Assembly (NCBI RefSeq): GCF_025905425.1
Contig: NZ_CP109603.1
Coordinates: 3,074,001-3,138,000, forward strand
Direction: 5' to 3'
Source of the DNA: Pseudomonas putida
GTDB taxonomy: Bacteria; Pseudomonadota; Gammaproteobacteria; Pseudomonadales; Pseudomonadaceae
DNA length: 64,000 nt
This document shows positions 37,005 to 46,617 of this stretch, one piece after another. A program made the position numbers and the translations under genes. The stretch's first letter is position 1, and every line of letters begins with the position of its first letter. The notes beneath the pieces were generated by a model. That model had not been told where the DNA came from, did not search any database, and was given only the letters and a program-made list of their open reading frames with translations.

Positions 37005-37220
37005 GTACAGTGCTCCCATGGATCGGGTGGTTAGTTTTTCAAGGATTTCGCCTTTGACAGGGAGGCAGGGTAGGCGGGTTGAACGGTTCCCATCATGCTC
37101 TGGGCGAACACCGTCAGCACGGCGTGCGACGCTGCCCCATGCTCAAAGGCACGTGGCCGTCTGCTCAACGGCCAGGCCATTGATACACGCCATCCAGCCA
37201 CCGCCGGCCTCGTATCTACA

Positions 37221-37255
37221 GAGCGGGCCACTCTGTGGTTTCGCGGGCCCGCCTC
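37221..37255 (-). terminator. Hairpin after the second TonB receptor gene
   Basis: GCGGGCC ... GGCCCGC inverted arms just past the receptor stop on the minus strand, without a clear T-run. The remaining 37005-37220 contains no gene I can support. Confidence 0.45.
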
Positions 37256-37257
37256 AG

Positions 37258-39693
37258 TCAGAATTTCGCCCGCAACGCCACATTGAAATTGCGCGGCTCA
37301 CCGTAGAAATTCCAGTAATTAGTATTTCCCAGGGTCTGGTAGTACTTCTTGTCGAACACGTTATCAAGGTTGTACTGCAGCTCCAGGTTGCGGCTGATCT
37401 CGTAGATGGCGTGCAGGTTGGTCAGGTGGTAGGCATCCTGCCGGATCTTGTAATACTTGCCGACCTCGGTCTGGGTCATCTTGCTCTGGGCGTAGAAGCT
37501 GCCACCTACACGCAGCTGGTTGAGCGTACCTGGCAGGCGGTAGTCGGTTGCAACCTTGAACAAATGGCGTGGCGAGGCGCCGTTGAAGTCTTCGCCTTTC
37601 TGCTCGCCACCCATGTATTTGGACTGGGTATAGGTGTACCCCGCCGATACGTTCCAGTTCGCCAGCACCTCACCGGTCAGCTCCAGCTCGATACCTTTGT
37701 TGCGCACTTTGTCGGACGCCCGGTAGCAAGCCCAGGTCTGCGCACAGGTCACTCGCTCGGCACGGCCGGTCTGGTCCGCCTGGAACAGCGCGATAGCGGT
37801 TTGCAGGCGCTTATCGAGGAACTCTCCCTTCAAGCCGATCTCGTAGTTGCTGCCGGTCATCGGCAAAAGCGTTGTGCCATCCGCATCCTGCGCGCTCTGC
37901 GGCTTGAAGATTTCGGTGTAGCTGGCATAGGCCGACCAGTTTTCGTTCAGGTCCTGCACCAGGCCTGCGTAAGGTGTGACTTCGCCACTCTTGGAGAAGT
38001 GCTTATGGTCTGTGGGTTCACGCACGCCATTGGTGTCATCCAGCGAATCGTGGCTGTACCAGCTCAGGCGGCTGCCGAGAATGAACGTAGTGCTGTCGGT
38101 GAGACTGAACCGGCTGGCCACATACACGCCCTTTTGCTCCTGAGTGCGGTTGTATTGCCATTGGTTGACATTGAGGGCGGTCGGTGTGGGTGGGTCAAAC
38201 GCTGCCAGGTTGTTCATGTCGACGATGTAGCGGTAGCTGGCGTCGCGCCCGCCGTGGTAGTCGAAGTCGTCCTTGTTCCAGTTGCCACCCACAATCAGCT
38301 CATGCTGGCGGCCCAGCAGCTGGAACGGGCCCGTGAAGTAGCCATCGATACTGGTCTGGGTGTCATCGAAGTGAAAGTGGCGCGGATTGAGGGTGAACAG
38401 GTCGGTGCCACCGCCTGGGTAGGTGTAGTTACCCAGGAAATCCGACTTTGCCCACATCTGGTTGACTGCCACCACGCCCTTCCAGCCGTTGGCAAAGGTG
38501 TGCTGGATGTCGGCGAACAGGGTGGTATTGCGCTTGTCCAGGTGGTTCCAGTCACCGGTCAGCGAGGTAGAGCGCGACATCGGGTAGAACGCGCCGCTCT
38601 CCTTGCTGGGCAGGCCCGACCAGTCATAACCGGAGTTGCGTTCCTTCTGGTAGGTAAAACCGAAAGTGGCCAGGGTCGACTCATCCAGGTCGGCCTCGAT
38701 GATGCCGTAGAACAGCTGGTTCTCTTTCTGGGCCGTGTCCAGGTAGCTGTTGGCATTGTTGTAGGTAATGACCGAGCGGCCGCGCAGGGTGCCGGCTTCA
38801 TTCAGCGGCGCCGACAGGTCGAGCATGGCCTTGTAGTCGTCCCAGGAGCCGACCGAGGTTTCGATCAATGCCTGAGGCTCGGCCGTAGGCCGCTTTCGGA
38901 CCAGGTTGATCGAGGCCGACGGGTTACCCGCACCTTCCATCAGGCCGGTGGCGCCCCGCACCACTTCTACGCGGTCGTAGATGTCGGTGTTGGGCTTGGA
39001 AATGGTGTCCATCGAGTACGGGTTGCCGATGTTGGTCGGCACGCCATCGATCTGCAGGTTTTCGACCGTCTGCCCGCGGGCCTGGTACAGCGAGCGCTCG
39101 CTGCCATTCTTGATGATGGTGACGCCGGTGGCGTTACGCATGACGTCGTCGAGGTTTTGCATGTTCTGGTCATCCATGCGCTGGCGAGTGACCACGGTGA
39201 CCGACTGCGGCGTTTCGCGCAGGCTCATCGGCAGTTTGGTGGCGGTGGACGAACGCCCCGTCGCGTAGGCCCCGGTGCCCTCGGTCAAGTCGCCCAATCC
39301 CTGACCAGAGATGGTGGTGCTGCCCAGGGTCACGGCACCGGCAGCGTTTTCAACCTGACGCACCAGCTGGAATTCCCGCTCGCCGGTGGCCACCGCCTCC
39401 ACGCCGCTGCCCGCCAGCATCTGCGCCAGCGCCTGCTCGACACCGGTGGCGTGCACCACCTGGCTCTGCTTGTTGGCGGTGAGCGTGGCATCACCGCCAA
39501 TCAACAACCCGGCCTGTTTGGCCAGCAGGTTCAGTTGATGTGCCAGCGGCCCGGCCGGAATGTCGAACATCGCGCGCTGCACTGCTGCGCCGTTGCTTTC
39601 GGCCTGGGTGGTGGCAGCGTAACTGCCAAGGGCAAGGAGGATGGCCAAAGCCAGCGGATGAGGGCGCGAAAAAGCAGGATCGCGAAGCAGCAT
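37258..39693 (-). CDS. TonB-dependent siderophore receptor with signalling domain (second cassette)
   Basis: 811 aa. Signal peptide MLLRDPAFSRPHPLALAILL to TQAES; STN domain (FDIPAGPLAHQLNLLAKQAG); plug with SLRETPQSVTVVTRQRMDDQ and INLVRKRPTAE; barrel ending NVALRAKF. Starts at ATG 39693 with AAGGA upstream. Forms an operon-like unit with the anti-sigma and sigma genes upstream on the minus strand. Plug and STN are similar in pattern to the receptor at 24641, but the barrels differ, so the ligand is probably different. Confidence 0.93.
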   Translation of the reverse strand: MLLRDPAFSRPHPLALAILLALGSYAATTQAESNGAAVQRAMFDIPAGPLAHQLNLLAKQAGLLIGGDATLTANKQSQVVHATGVEQALAQMLAGSGVEAVATGEREFQLVRQVENAAGAVTLGSTTISGQGLGDLTEGTGAYATGRSSTATKLPMSLRETPQSVTVVTRQRMDDQNMQNLDDVMRNATGVTIIKNGSERSLYQARGQTVENLQIDGVPTNIGNPYSMDTISKPNTDIYDRVEVVRGATGLMEGAGNPSASINLVRKRPTAEPQALIETSVGSWDDYKAMLDLSAPLNEAGTLRGRSVITYNNANSYLDTAQKENQLFYGIIEADLDESTLATFGFTYQKERNSGYDWSGLPSKESGAFYPMSRSTSLTGDWNHLDKRNTTLFADIQHTFANGWKGVVAVNQMWAKSDFLGNYTYPGGGTDLFTLNPRHFHFDDTQTSIDGYFTGPFQLLGRQHELIVGGNWNKDDFDYHGGRDASYRYIVDMNNLAAFDPPTPTALNVNQWQYNRTQEQKGVYVASRFSLTDSTTFILGSRLSWYSHDSLDDTNGVREPTDHKHFSKSGEVTPYAGLVQDLNENWSAYASYTEIFKPQSAQDADGTTLLPMTGSNYEIGLKGEFLDKRLQTAIALFQADQTGRAERVTCAQTWACYRASDKVRNKGIELELTGEVLANWNVSAGYTYTQSKYMGGEQKGEDFNGASPRHLFKVATDYRLPGTLNQLRVGGSFYAQSKMTQTEVGKYYKIRQDAYHLTNLHAIYEISRNLELQYNLDNVFDKKYYQTLGNTNYWNFYGEPRNFNVALRAKF

Positions 39694-39783
39694 GAAAGGG
39701 TCCTTCCGGAAGTAGGATGAAGTAGCGTCATCCCACCAAGCGCATGAGCGTCGCAAAACCAGAAAAAGAATTTTGAAATTTTT

Positions 39784-40749
39784 TCAGCGCGCCTCGATGG
39801 AAACCCACCAAGGCAAGGTGCGCACCACCCGAATGGGTAACGCACGCTCGAGCATGGCCAAGGTGCGGTCGGTGTCCAGCAGCGGGAAGGTACCCACCGC
39901 ACGCAAGTTGTTCAGCACAGGGTCGATGCCCAGGTGGCCGTGACGGTAGTCGCGCAGAACGTCGACTACCTGGCCCAACGGCATGTCCTCCGCCACCAGC
40001 ACGCCACGGCTCCAGTCCTGGCGCAGAGCCTGTGCAGCTGTTGATGCGCCTGCCTGTTGCGCATCGAACACCAGCATCTGCCCGGCGCCCAGCGTAATGT
40101 GCACACCACTGCCGGCGCAGGTTGCCTGCACCGAGCCTGCAAACACACTCAAGGTCGTTACCAGCCCCTGATCCCGTACACTGAACCGCGTGCCGAGTGG
40201 CCGCATCCGCCCTGCCCGCGTGTCGACGAACAGTGGTCGTGAGTCCTTGCCGGTCTCGATCAGGATTTCGCCGCGGTACAGACGCAGTTGCCGCACGCCT
40301 TCATCGAACTGCACATCCAGTGCCGTCCCGCCGTTCAGCCACAACTGGCTGCCATCGGCCAGTGTAAGCGGCCGCACGTCCCCCAGGCCGGTGCGATAAG
40401 TGGCGAACCAGGCGCGCGGCGAGTCCACCCAACCGTGCTGCCAGCCGCCCCACCCCAACACGCCAGCCGCGCCCGCCACGCAAAGGCTGCCGAGCACGGC
40501 ACGACGCGACTGCCGGTGACTGCGAGCGTTGTCGAACACCTGCCGGGCCTGTGCTGCCTGACCATCGAGGGTGCCGAAGCGCTGGTTGATGTTTTCCACA
40601 TAGGACCACGCCAGGCGATGCCGCGCATCCTCGGTCAGCCAGGCCTGCCATTGCGCCTGTGTTGCTGCGTCATGCCCTGCCCCGTGCAGCCGCGCGAACC
40701 ACCCTGCCGCCGCTTGCAGCACGCCATGGTCGAGTTGCCCCCGGCTCAT
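39784..40749 (-). CDS. FecR-type sigma regulator (second cassette)
   Basis: 321 aa. N-terminal cytoplasmic part (LQAAAGWFARLHGAGHDAAT, RHRLAWSYVENINQRFG), one transmembrane helix in VLGSLCVAGAAGVLGWGG, and a periplasmic FecR domain (GDVRPLTLADGSQLWLNGGT, RPLGTRFSVRDQG). ATGA overlap with the sigma gene stop at 40746. Transduces the receptor signal to the sigma factor. Confidence 0.92.
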   Translation of the reverse strand: MSRGQLDHGVLQAAAGWFARLHGAGHDAATQAQWQAWLTEDARHRLAWSYVENINQRFGTLDGQAAQARQVFDNARSHRQSRRAVLGSLCVAGAAGVLGWGGWQHGWVDSPRAWFATYRTGLGDVRPLTLADGSQLWLNGGTALDVQFDEGVRQLRLYRGEILIETGKDSRPLFVDTRAGRMRPLGTRFSVRDQGLVTTLSVFAGSVQATCAGSGVHITLGAGQMLVFDAQQAGASTAAQALRQDWSRGVLVAEDMPLGQVVDVLRDYRHGHLGIDPVLNNLRAVGTFPLLDTDRTLAMLERALPIRVVRTLPWWVSIEAR

Positions 40750-41276
40750 GCCAGCGAATCATCCAGTTCGGCTTCCAGCAACAGGCACTGGTACATCGCC
40801 TGAGCCAGGTAGCTGTTCACACTGCGCTCACTCACGCCCAACTGCTCAGCGATCTCGCGTTGCTTCATGCCCTGCAGTTGCGCCATGGAAAACGCGTCGG
40901 CCACCCGCTTGGGCATGCGTTCGAACATCGCCTGCAGTTGTGCCAGTGTTTCGAGGATGACCGCCTGCTGCTCCAGCGATGGTGCAAGTTGCTCGGGCTG
41001 GGCGGCCAATACATCCAGATAAGCCTGCTCCACCCGCCGCCGCCGCCAGAAGTCGACACACGCATTGCGCGACATACGCCCCAGATACGCGCGGGCATGC
41101 TCGTGGTCATTGAAAGCCCGGGGTTTGGTCAGCAACCGCACGAACACATCCTGCGCCAACTCCGCAGCATCGTGGGCATTGCCGAGCTTGCGCTGCAGCC
41201 ACTGGCGGATCCAGCCGTGGTGGGCGCGGTAGAGGTTCTCCAGGTCGGAGCCAGCAGTGCCGGGAGAAGCGGTCAT
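40746..41276 (-). CDS. ECF sigma factor, FecI family (second cassette)
   Basis: 176 aa. Region 2 LYRAHHGWIRQWLQRKLGNA and AELAQDVFVRLLTKP; region 4 MAQLQGMKQREIAEQLGVSE. First gene of the minus-strand iron cassette 40.7-37.3 kb. A candidate Fur site lies 20 bp upstream. Distinct from the sigma factor at 23088, so the two cassettes are not simple duplicates. Confidence 0.92.
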   Translation of the reverse strand: MTASPGTAGSDLENLYRAHHGWIRQWLQRKLGNAHDAAELAQDVFVRLLTKPRAFNDHEHARAYLGRMSRNACVDFWRRRRVEQAYLDVLAAQPEQLAPSLEQQAVILETLAQLQAMFERMPKRVADAFSMAQLQGMKQREIAEQLGVSERSVNSYLAQAMYQCLLLEAELDDSLA

Positions 41277-41295
41277 GGGAACGGCGCCTAGGGTT

Positions 41296-41314
41296 ACTAA
41301 TGCGAATAATAAGC
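41296..41314 (-). promoter_or_regulatory. Candidate Fur box
   Basis: ACTAATGCGAATAATAAGC matches 12 of 19 positions of the classical GATAATGATAATCATTATC consensus and lies 20 bp before the sigma factor start. Weak but well placed. Confidence 0.35.
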
Positions 41315-41601
41315 AATTCTAGCGTTGATGCGGATTTCGGGCAATTGGCCAGGTCGGAGGCCAGGTGCATGGCCGTTTTCGACCCGAGGCAGCCGATCAA
41401 AAGCCTCTTTGATCTGGGAGGACGCTGCGCGTTACGCCCGCGCTGCATCGAGACCTGGCAAGAAAAGCACATTTGGCCGAGTGTCCCGCCATCGCCAACA
41501 TCAAGCACGCCTGGAGAAAGTCCATTGAACTAGCGGGCAGCGAGTTTGTTGGTGTTGCCGTTCAGACTCAGCCATGACAGCCTTTCGCCACTAGCAGCCT
41601 C

Positions 41602-41641
41602 GGGTCGAATGCTGCTCCTCACGACCGGCAGCTTTCGACCC
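41602..41641. repeat. Long-stem inverted repeat GGGTCGAA...TTCGACCC
   Basis: GGGTCGAATGCTGC and GCAGCTTTCGACCC pair at 13 of 14 positions around a 12-base loop. A single further TTCGACCC lies at about 41378. Intergenic palindromes of this kind recur in Pseudomonas. The rest of 41315-41715 holds nothing I can name. Confidence 0.6.
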
Positions 41642-41715
41642 AAAGCGGCCATCTGCAACCGGCCGCCAATGATACGTATTTGCCAAATATGGCTCTAACG
41701 AGGGTACCCACCCGT

Positions 41716-42147
41716 TCACGCCGACTCCAGAAACAAGTCCCGTTCAGCGGCACGCCGACGCACCAGGCCAGCCAGCACCTTCCCGCCTGCCTTGTTCCAA
41801 CGCGGGAACTGGTCGGCTGCGGCTACGTAGTTTCCGGCATTGATCAATCGGCGCAGCGTGGACGACTCAAGATTCGCCGCACCCAAGTTGTAGGTGAAGC
41901 TGATCATGGCGTCCCACTGGTTCTGGCTCAGCGGCGACGTGATGAGGCGCTCAACTTCTGGCTCGAAGCGCTGCACGTCGTTCAGCAACATGCGCTCGGC
42001 CTGCTCCATGCTGACTTTCATGCCGGGCTGCATGCTTCGAGTGGCGCCATAGCCGATGGTCCAGACGCCGACAGAATCCTGATAGGCCTGCAGGCGCAGG
42101 CCCTCAAACGACTTGATGAGGCTCAAGCCGCGTTGCGATGTACGCAT
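41716..42147 (-). CDS. Phage endolysin, GH24 lysozyme (T4/P21 type)
   Basis: 143 aa. Catalytic Glu and Asp/Thr triad: IKSFEGLRLQAYQDSVGVWT, then IGYGATR. Standard lysozyme C-terminal helices (WDAMISFTYNLGAANLESST, FPRWNKAGGKVLAGLVRRR). No N-terminal hydrophobic segment, so export would need a holin, and none is visible nearby. Divergent from acyltransferase copy 2 with 92 bp between starts. Appears complete. Confidence 0.9.
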   Translation of the reverse strand: MRTSQRGLSLIKSFEGLRLQAYQDSVGVWTIGYGATRSMQPGMKVSMEQAERMLLNDVQRFEPEVERLITSPLSQNQWDAMISFTYNLGAANLESSTLRRLINAGNYVAAADQFPRWNKAGGKVLAGLVRRRAAERDLFLESA

Positions 42148-42239
42148 GGGTTTTCTCCAGGCACAAAAAAGCCCACAAATGCGGGCGAAGGGGTAATATT
42201 CGCGGCTTACTCAGCAGCGAGATGAAAGGGAATTCAGAA

Positions 42240-44210
42240 ATGCAAGGCAAACACTTGGCCTATCGTCCGGACATAGACGGGCTCAGGGCTCTGGCCGTAC
42301 TGGCCGTGACAATTTTCCACTTCAACAAGCAATGGCTACCTGGCGGCTTCGTCGGAGTTGACGTTTTTTTCGTCATATCTGGCTACCTGATCACGGGAAT
42401 CATCTACGGGAAAGGCTCTGACTTTTCTTTTGGTGACTTTTACGGTCGTCGAGTCCGCCGGATTCTTCCTGCCGCGACATTTGTGACCATAGTCACTTTG
42501 CTTGCTGGGTCATTCTTACTCTTGCCAGCAGACGTGAAGACCCTGTCGCAGTCGGCAATCGGCGCCACTCTTTCTGCAGCAAACATCTACTTCTGGCTTT
42601 TCCTAGATACAGGTTACTTCGCCGCTTCGTCCGATACCGTGCCGCTGTTGCATATGTGGTCGCTGGGCGTCGAAGAGCAGTTCTATATGATCTGGCCGGC
42701 ACTCATGATCATCGCCTTGAAACTCGGCGGTAAACGCCTGCTTGTAGCTACCGGCGTGGTCCTGGCCATTGCATCGTTCGCAGTGAGCGAATACTTCCTT
42801 GCGCGTGACCCTTCCTTCGCTTACTACATGCTGCCATCCAGAGCTGGCGAACTGCTGGTAGGCGCCCTGCTTTTCCTGTGGCAAGACTCCCGCCGTATTA
42901 CGGCTGCGGTTGCAAATATTGCTGGCGTCGTTGGCCTAGCCATGGTTGCAGGCGCAGTGGTGCTGCTCGACGAGAAAAATGGATTCCCTGGGATACGATC
43001 GGTTATCCCTTCTGTAGGCGCAGCGCTACTGATTCTGGCGGGTGCAAATCAAGCCAGTCCTCTTTCCAAAGTTCTCGGCAACTCGGCGGCTAGGTACATC
43101 GGGCTACGGTCATTCTCACTCTACCTGTGGCACTGGCCTGTGCTTGCCTTCTACCGCTACGCTTACGGTGAGCCAACTTTGGCTGGCGGGCTAGCGTGCG
43201 CTGCACTGATGGTAGCGCTGACCCTGATCTCGTATCACCTAATCGAAACACCGTTCAGGTCGAAAAGCCCTATGTGGCTTCTCACTAAGGTAGGGCCCAT
43301 CGTTGCGACAAGTGCTGGGGTAATAGTCACCGGGTATGTCCTGAGCAATAACAAAGGCTACTGGCCAACAACTTCTGGCGATCAGTACAAAAGGCTAATT
43401 TCTCAGCACGACTACAACACCAAGCCGGCCAGCCGCTTCCCGTTCAATTGCCAGATGACGAAATACGATCCAATTAACTGGACTGAGGATCAGTGCGTAA
43501 ACGGCGACAGGTCAGTACCTCCCGAAACTCTTCTTTGGGGTGATTCGAATGCTGCGCACTACGTAGGATATCTGAAAGCTATCGGAGAAAGCAGACACTT
43601 CTCAATCCGTAATATCTCGCATTCTTCTTGCCCACCGATCAGGGATACGAAAGGAATTCTTGGGCCAAACCGCGAAAAGTCCTGCAACGAATTCAACGCT
43701 CGAGCTTTTGCTGAGTCGAAGAAATATAGAACTGTGATAATCGGTGCATCATGGGAATCTTATGCAATGAGAGGCGGAAAGGAAAAGTTTGCTGAAACCA
43801 TTGCCGAGCTGGCCGGTTATCACAATCAGGTAATTATCGCCCTCAACGTTCCTCTATTTGAGGGGCTCGACCGCATGTGTACTGCTAAATCCATTCGTAT
43901 TCCTGGGATGGACTGCCCTTCTACAGCGATCGTCCCCGACCAAGGCGACAGCGAAGTAAATATGTACCTAAAGGCAATCGCCGCACAGTACCCGAATGTC
44001 GCAACGTTTGATGTGCGCCCACAAATTTGCAAGGACGGCACCTGCTCGGCATATGACAAAGGCACCCTCCTCTACTTCGACCACGCCCACATCAGCATGA
44101 TAGGGTCTGAGATATTAGGCCGATCTGTATTGGAGAACGATCAAGTACCACAGCCTATCGCTGCTCTTGGGCAGTCGGCTCGGTCATTGGGCCAACACAC
44201 TCCTGATTAA
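42240..44210 (+). CDS. Acyltransferase-3/SGNH surface-glycan acyltransferase (copy 2)
   Basis: 656 aa, same length and start context (GGAATTCAGAAATGCAAGG) as copy 1 at 28715. The membrane half is nearly the same (YRPDIDGLRALAVLAVTIFH, HMWSLGVEEQFYMIWPAL). The SGNH half differs more: GDSNAAHY instead of GDSHAAHY, and YFDHAHISMIG instead of YYDRNHMSMIG. Divergence concentrated in the periplasmic domain suggests altered acyl target. Placed between endolysin and a tail-type gene, as lysogenic-conversion genes often are. An in-frame ATG at 42222 is possible. Confidence 0.88.
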   Translation: MQGKHLAYRPDIDGLRALAVLAVTIFHFNKQWLPGGFVGVDVFFVISGYLITGIIYGKGSDFSFGDFYGRRVRRILPAATFVTIVTLLAGSFLLLPADVKTLSQSAIGATLSAANIYFWLFLDTGYFAASSDTVPLLHMWSLGVEEQFYMIWPALMIIALKLGGKRLLVATGVVLAIASFAVSEYFLARDPSFAYYMLPSRAGELLVGALLFLWQDSRRITAAVANIAGVVGLAMVAGAVVLLDEKNGFPGIRSVIPSVGAALLILAGANQASPLSKVLGNSAARYIGLRSFSLYLWHWPVLAFYRYAYGEPTLAGGLACAALMVALTLISYHLIETPFRSKSPMWLLTKVGPIVATSAGVIVTGYVLSNNKGYWPTTSGDQYKRLISQHDYNTKPASRFPFNCQMTKYDPINWTEDQCVNGDRSVPPETLLWGDSNAAHYVGYLKAIGESRHFSIRNISHSSCPPIRDTKGILGPNREKSCNEFNARAFAESKKYRTVIIGASWESYAMRGGKEKFAETIAELAGYHNQVIIALNVPLFEGLDRMCTAKSIRIPGMDCPSTAIVPDQGDSEVNMYLKAIAAQYPNVATFDVRPQICKDGTCSAYDKGTLLYFDHAHISMIGSEILGRSVLENDQVPQPIAALGQSARSLGQHTPD

Positions 44211-44240
44211 CGATATGAACTGATGGTCCTGATGTAACAT

Positions 44241-44269
44241 TAAGCCCGCCGATAAAGCGGGCTTAATTT
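44241..44269. terminator. Bidirectional terminator after acyltransferase copy 2
   Basis: TAAGCCCGC-CGATAAA-GCGGGCTTA followed by ATTT. It lies between two convergent genes and can serve both. Confidence 0.75.
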
Positions 44270-44271
44270 AC

Positions 44272-45464
44272 TCATTGCACTCCAAGATTACCGAATTCAT
44301 ATCCCTTTGACGAAACATCCAGCCCCCTAGCCCCAACCACAGTGCTGCCAACTTCTTCCCCGGCAATCGATGGCATCGGAGTCACTCGCCCGGCTCCGGC
44401 TGCATCTAAATTTCCACCTTTGGTGTACTGGAATGCGCAGTTCACATCACCCTGGACGATATCGATAGGGGCTACTGCGTAGCCGCCGCGCCACTTATAC
44501 CCTGTCCAGCCAGGAAGGTTGTGTGAATGCCGGAGATAGCTGCTTGGTAGAATTTCCAGCTATTCGAGTTACGGCGAGCGAAAGGCAAGGTAGGCGTCAC
44601 ATAGCGTCCACCCCCCGCCTCATAGGTTCGATCCATCCAGCTAGCACAGAATCCCCGGGTCGGGTGGAAGCAGACCGCAGCGAAGACGTCCGGTGCTGTG
44701 CTCTTCGGCTGGGCACTTACCGAGGCCTCGTCGGTCACAAGCAAAGGGCCGCGGTTATCACCGATATAGTGCACCCACTCAGGGAACGCAGAGTACACCC
44801 CCGTCTGCGGGCCGTTTTCGATTTCAACTACCACATCCTCTAGTGCTTCGAACTCGTAGAGAACCTCCCAAGAACCAGGCCTTACATGCACCACGAAGTG
44901 CTGCCGACCCACATAGCGCTCAAGCGTCAGAGTGTTGTAAGCAAGAAGCTCGACCTGCCAGGAAAACGTGGCTGTATCAGCCGGGGCGGAATAGGTTTGT
45001 TCGGCGGCCATCTGCTGCCCATTGATGGAGCACTTCAGGTTCACCATCCGCGCGGTAGGCTTTGTCGGCTCAACCTCATTCCAGTGGCCACCGCCCGTGT
45101 ACTGCTTGGCTCCACCGTCCCCATTGTTGACTGCACACACGACCATGGGCGGAAGCCAGTCTGTGCTCCACCCACCAAGGTCTTCCCATGCCGCCGATTC
45201 AACTGTCGTTAGCGGCGCGATGCGCCAGCCCTTGAAGTTGAAAAGCTGGTTGATCTGGTTGGGACCGAACTTCTGCATGAACATTTGACCGGCGCCATGC
45301 GACCAAATGAAGTCGAAGTTATTGCCGATGGTCTCGCCCTCCACCCACATCCGGCCGGCTTGCAGCTGCTTCGACGTAGCCGATGCGTTCACGTAGGTGT
45401 ACCGCGATAGATCGACAATCCACCCGGGCCAGGCGGCCCATTGTCGGCCGGGTATACGCCCGGC
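44272..45464 (-). pseudogene. Frameshifted phage structural-type gene, 5' truncated
   Basis: Main frame (to 44472) contains GRQWAAWPGWIVDLSRYTYV, WVEGETIGNNFDFIWSHGAG and FQ-rich beta segments. Its stop after SGAAATQ is premature: a second frame continues from NLPGWTGYKWRGGYAVAPID to GNLGVQ at 44272. A single lost base in the ACACAACC run near 44520 explains this. The frame is open up to a TGA at 45467 without a good start (only GTG 45392), so the N-terminus is also missing. Probably a phage tail or surface protein; family not recognised. Confidence 0.62.
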
Positions 45465-45588
45465 TCAAGATGGCAGGCGTCAAGCAAACGGCAACGAATG
45501 CCACGGCCGAAACATGGACATTGGACTTATCGCGCGTGGGGTAGAAAGTGCGCCATAGAAAAAGGAAAACCGTGACCTGCCGGAGCGC

Positions 45589-46611
45589 ATGCTTCGGCGG
45601 GCCCGAAAAAGGAAAGGCGGGAAAATTTGGGTTGCGTACTACTACTGCGGTAGAGACGCGGACGGAAAGAGGATCGAAATCCCTTTGGGGCAGGACTTGG
45701 CGGAGGCCAAGCTGGAGTGGGCGCGCCTGGAGCAGAAGGCAAGGCCGAAGGTTATGGCAACAATGGGGGAGCTGTTTGAACGGTATGAGCGGGACATTAT
45801 CCCCGACGAAATCGCCGCGCACTCAAAAAGACAACAAATACGAGCTGGAGCGCCTGCGCAAGGCGTTCGCTGACGCGCCGATCGAGGCCATCAGCCCGCT
45901 GGTCGTTGCCCAGTACCGGGACGCACGCACCGCGAAGACTCGGGCAAACCGGGAGATCGCCCTGCTCTCGCATGTCTTCACCATGGCCATGGAGTGGGGG
46001 TTTGTCGAGCGTAACCCCTGCCTGGCGGTTCGCCGCAACAAAGAGAAGGTCCGCGACTTCTACGCGGCCGACGAGATCTGGGATGCGGTGTACGCAGAAG
46101 GCGACCAGGGTCTTAAGGACGCCATGGACCTGGCCTACCTGGCCGGCCAACGTCCAGCCGACACGCTGAAGTTCAGCACAGTCGACCTCGACGAGGACTA
46201 CTTGTGGGTCGACCAGAACAAGACCGATGAGAAGTTGCGAACTCGACGGCACGTCAATGGCGTGCTGACCGGCCTAGGCCTGTTCATCGACGCGCTTCTT
46301 GAACGGCGCAAGCTGCAGGGCGTGCGCAATTCACGTCTGATCACCAACGACGCCGGCCTTCGGATGAGCTGGGAAATGCTGAGGAATCGCTTCAGTGAGG
46401 CGCGGGACAAGGCTGCTCGCAAGCTGATCGCCGACGGCAACACTGACCTGGCCGCCAAAGTTCGGCAATTCCAGTTCCGCGATATCCGCCCGAAGGCTGC
46501 TTCGGAGATGAGGATATCAGCCACGCCAGCCGGCTACTTGGGCACTCCAAGGAAGAAATCACCAAGCGCGTCTACCGCCGCGTCGGCGAGGTCGTGAGCC
46601 CCACAAAATAG
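45589..46611 (+). pseudogene. Tyrosine integrase with two frameshifts
   Basis: Frame 1: MLRRARKRKGGKIWVAYYYC to IIPDEIAAH. Frame 2 from about 45821: TQKDNKYELERLRKAFADAP to RPKAASEM. Frame 3 from about 46515: EDISHASRLLGHSKEEITKR, then VYRRVG, ending at TAG 46609. Catalytic elements are all present across frames: Arg in AGQRPADTL, the RDIR box (normally HxxR), LLGHS, and the Tyr in RVYRR. Lies about 100 bp from the 3' end of tRNA-Cys, as expected for an element integrated there. Confidence 0.85.
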
Positions 46612-46617
46612 GCTGGG

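Noticed and set aside
45319..45822. 167-codon minus-strand frame across the integrase start
   Set aside because: It overlaps the integrase N-terminal coding frame and the tail-type gene; composition is not protein-like.
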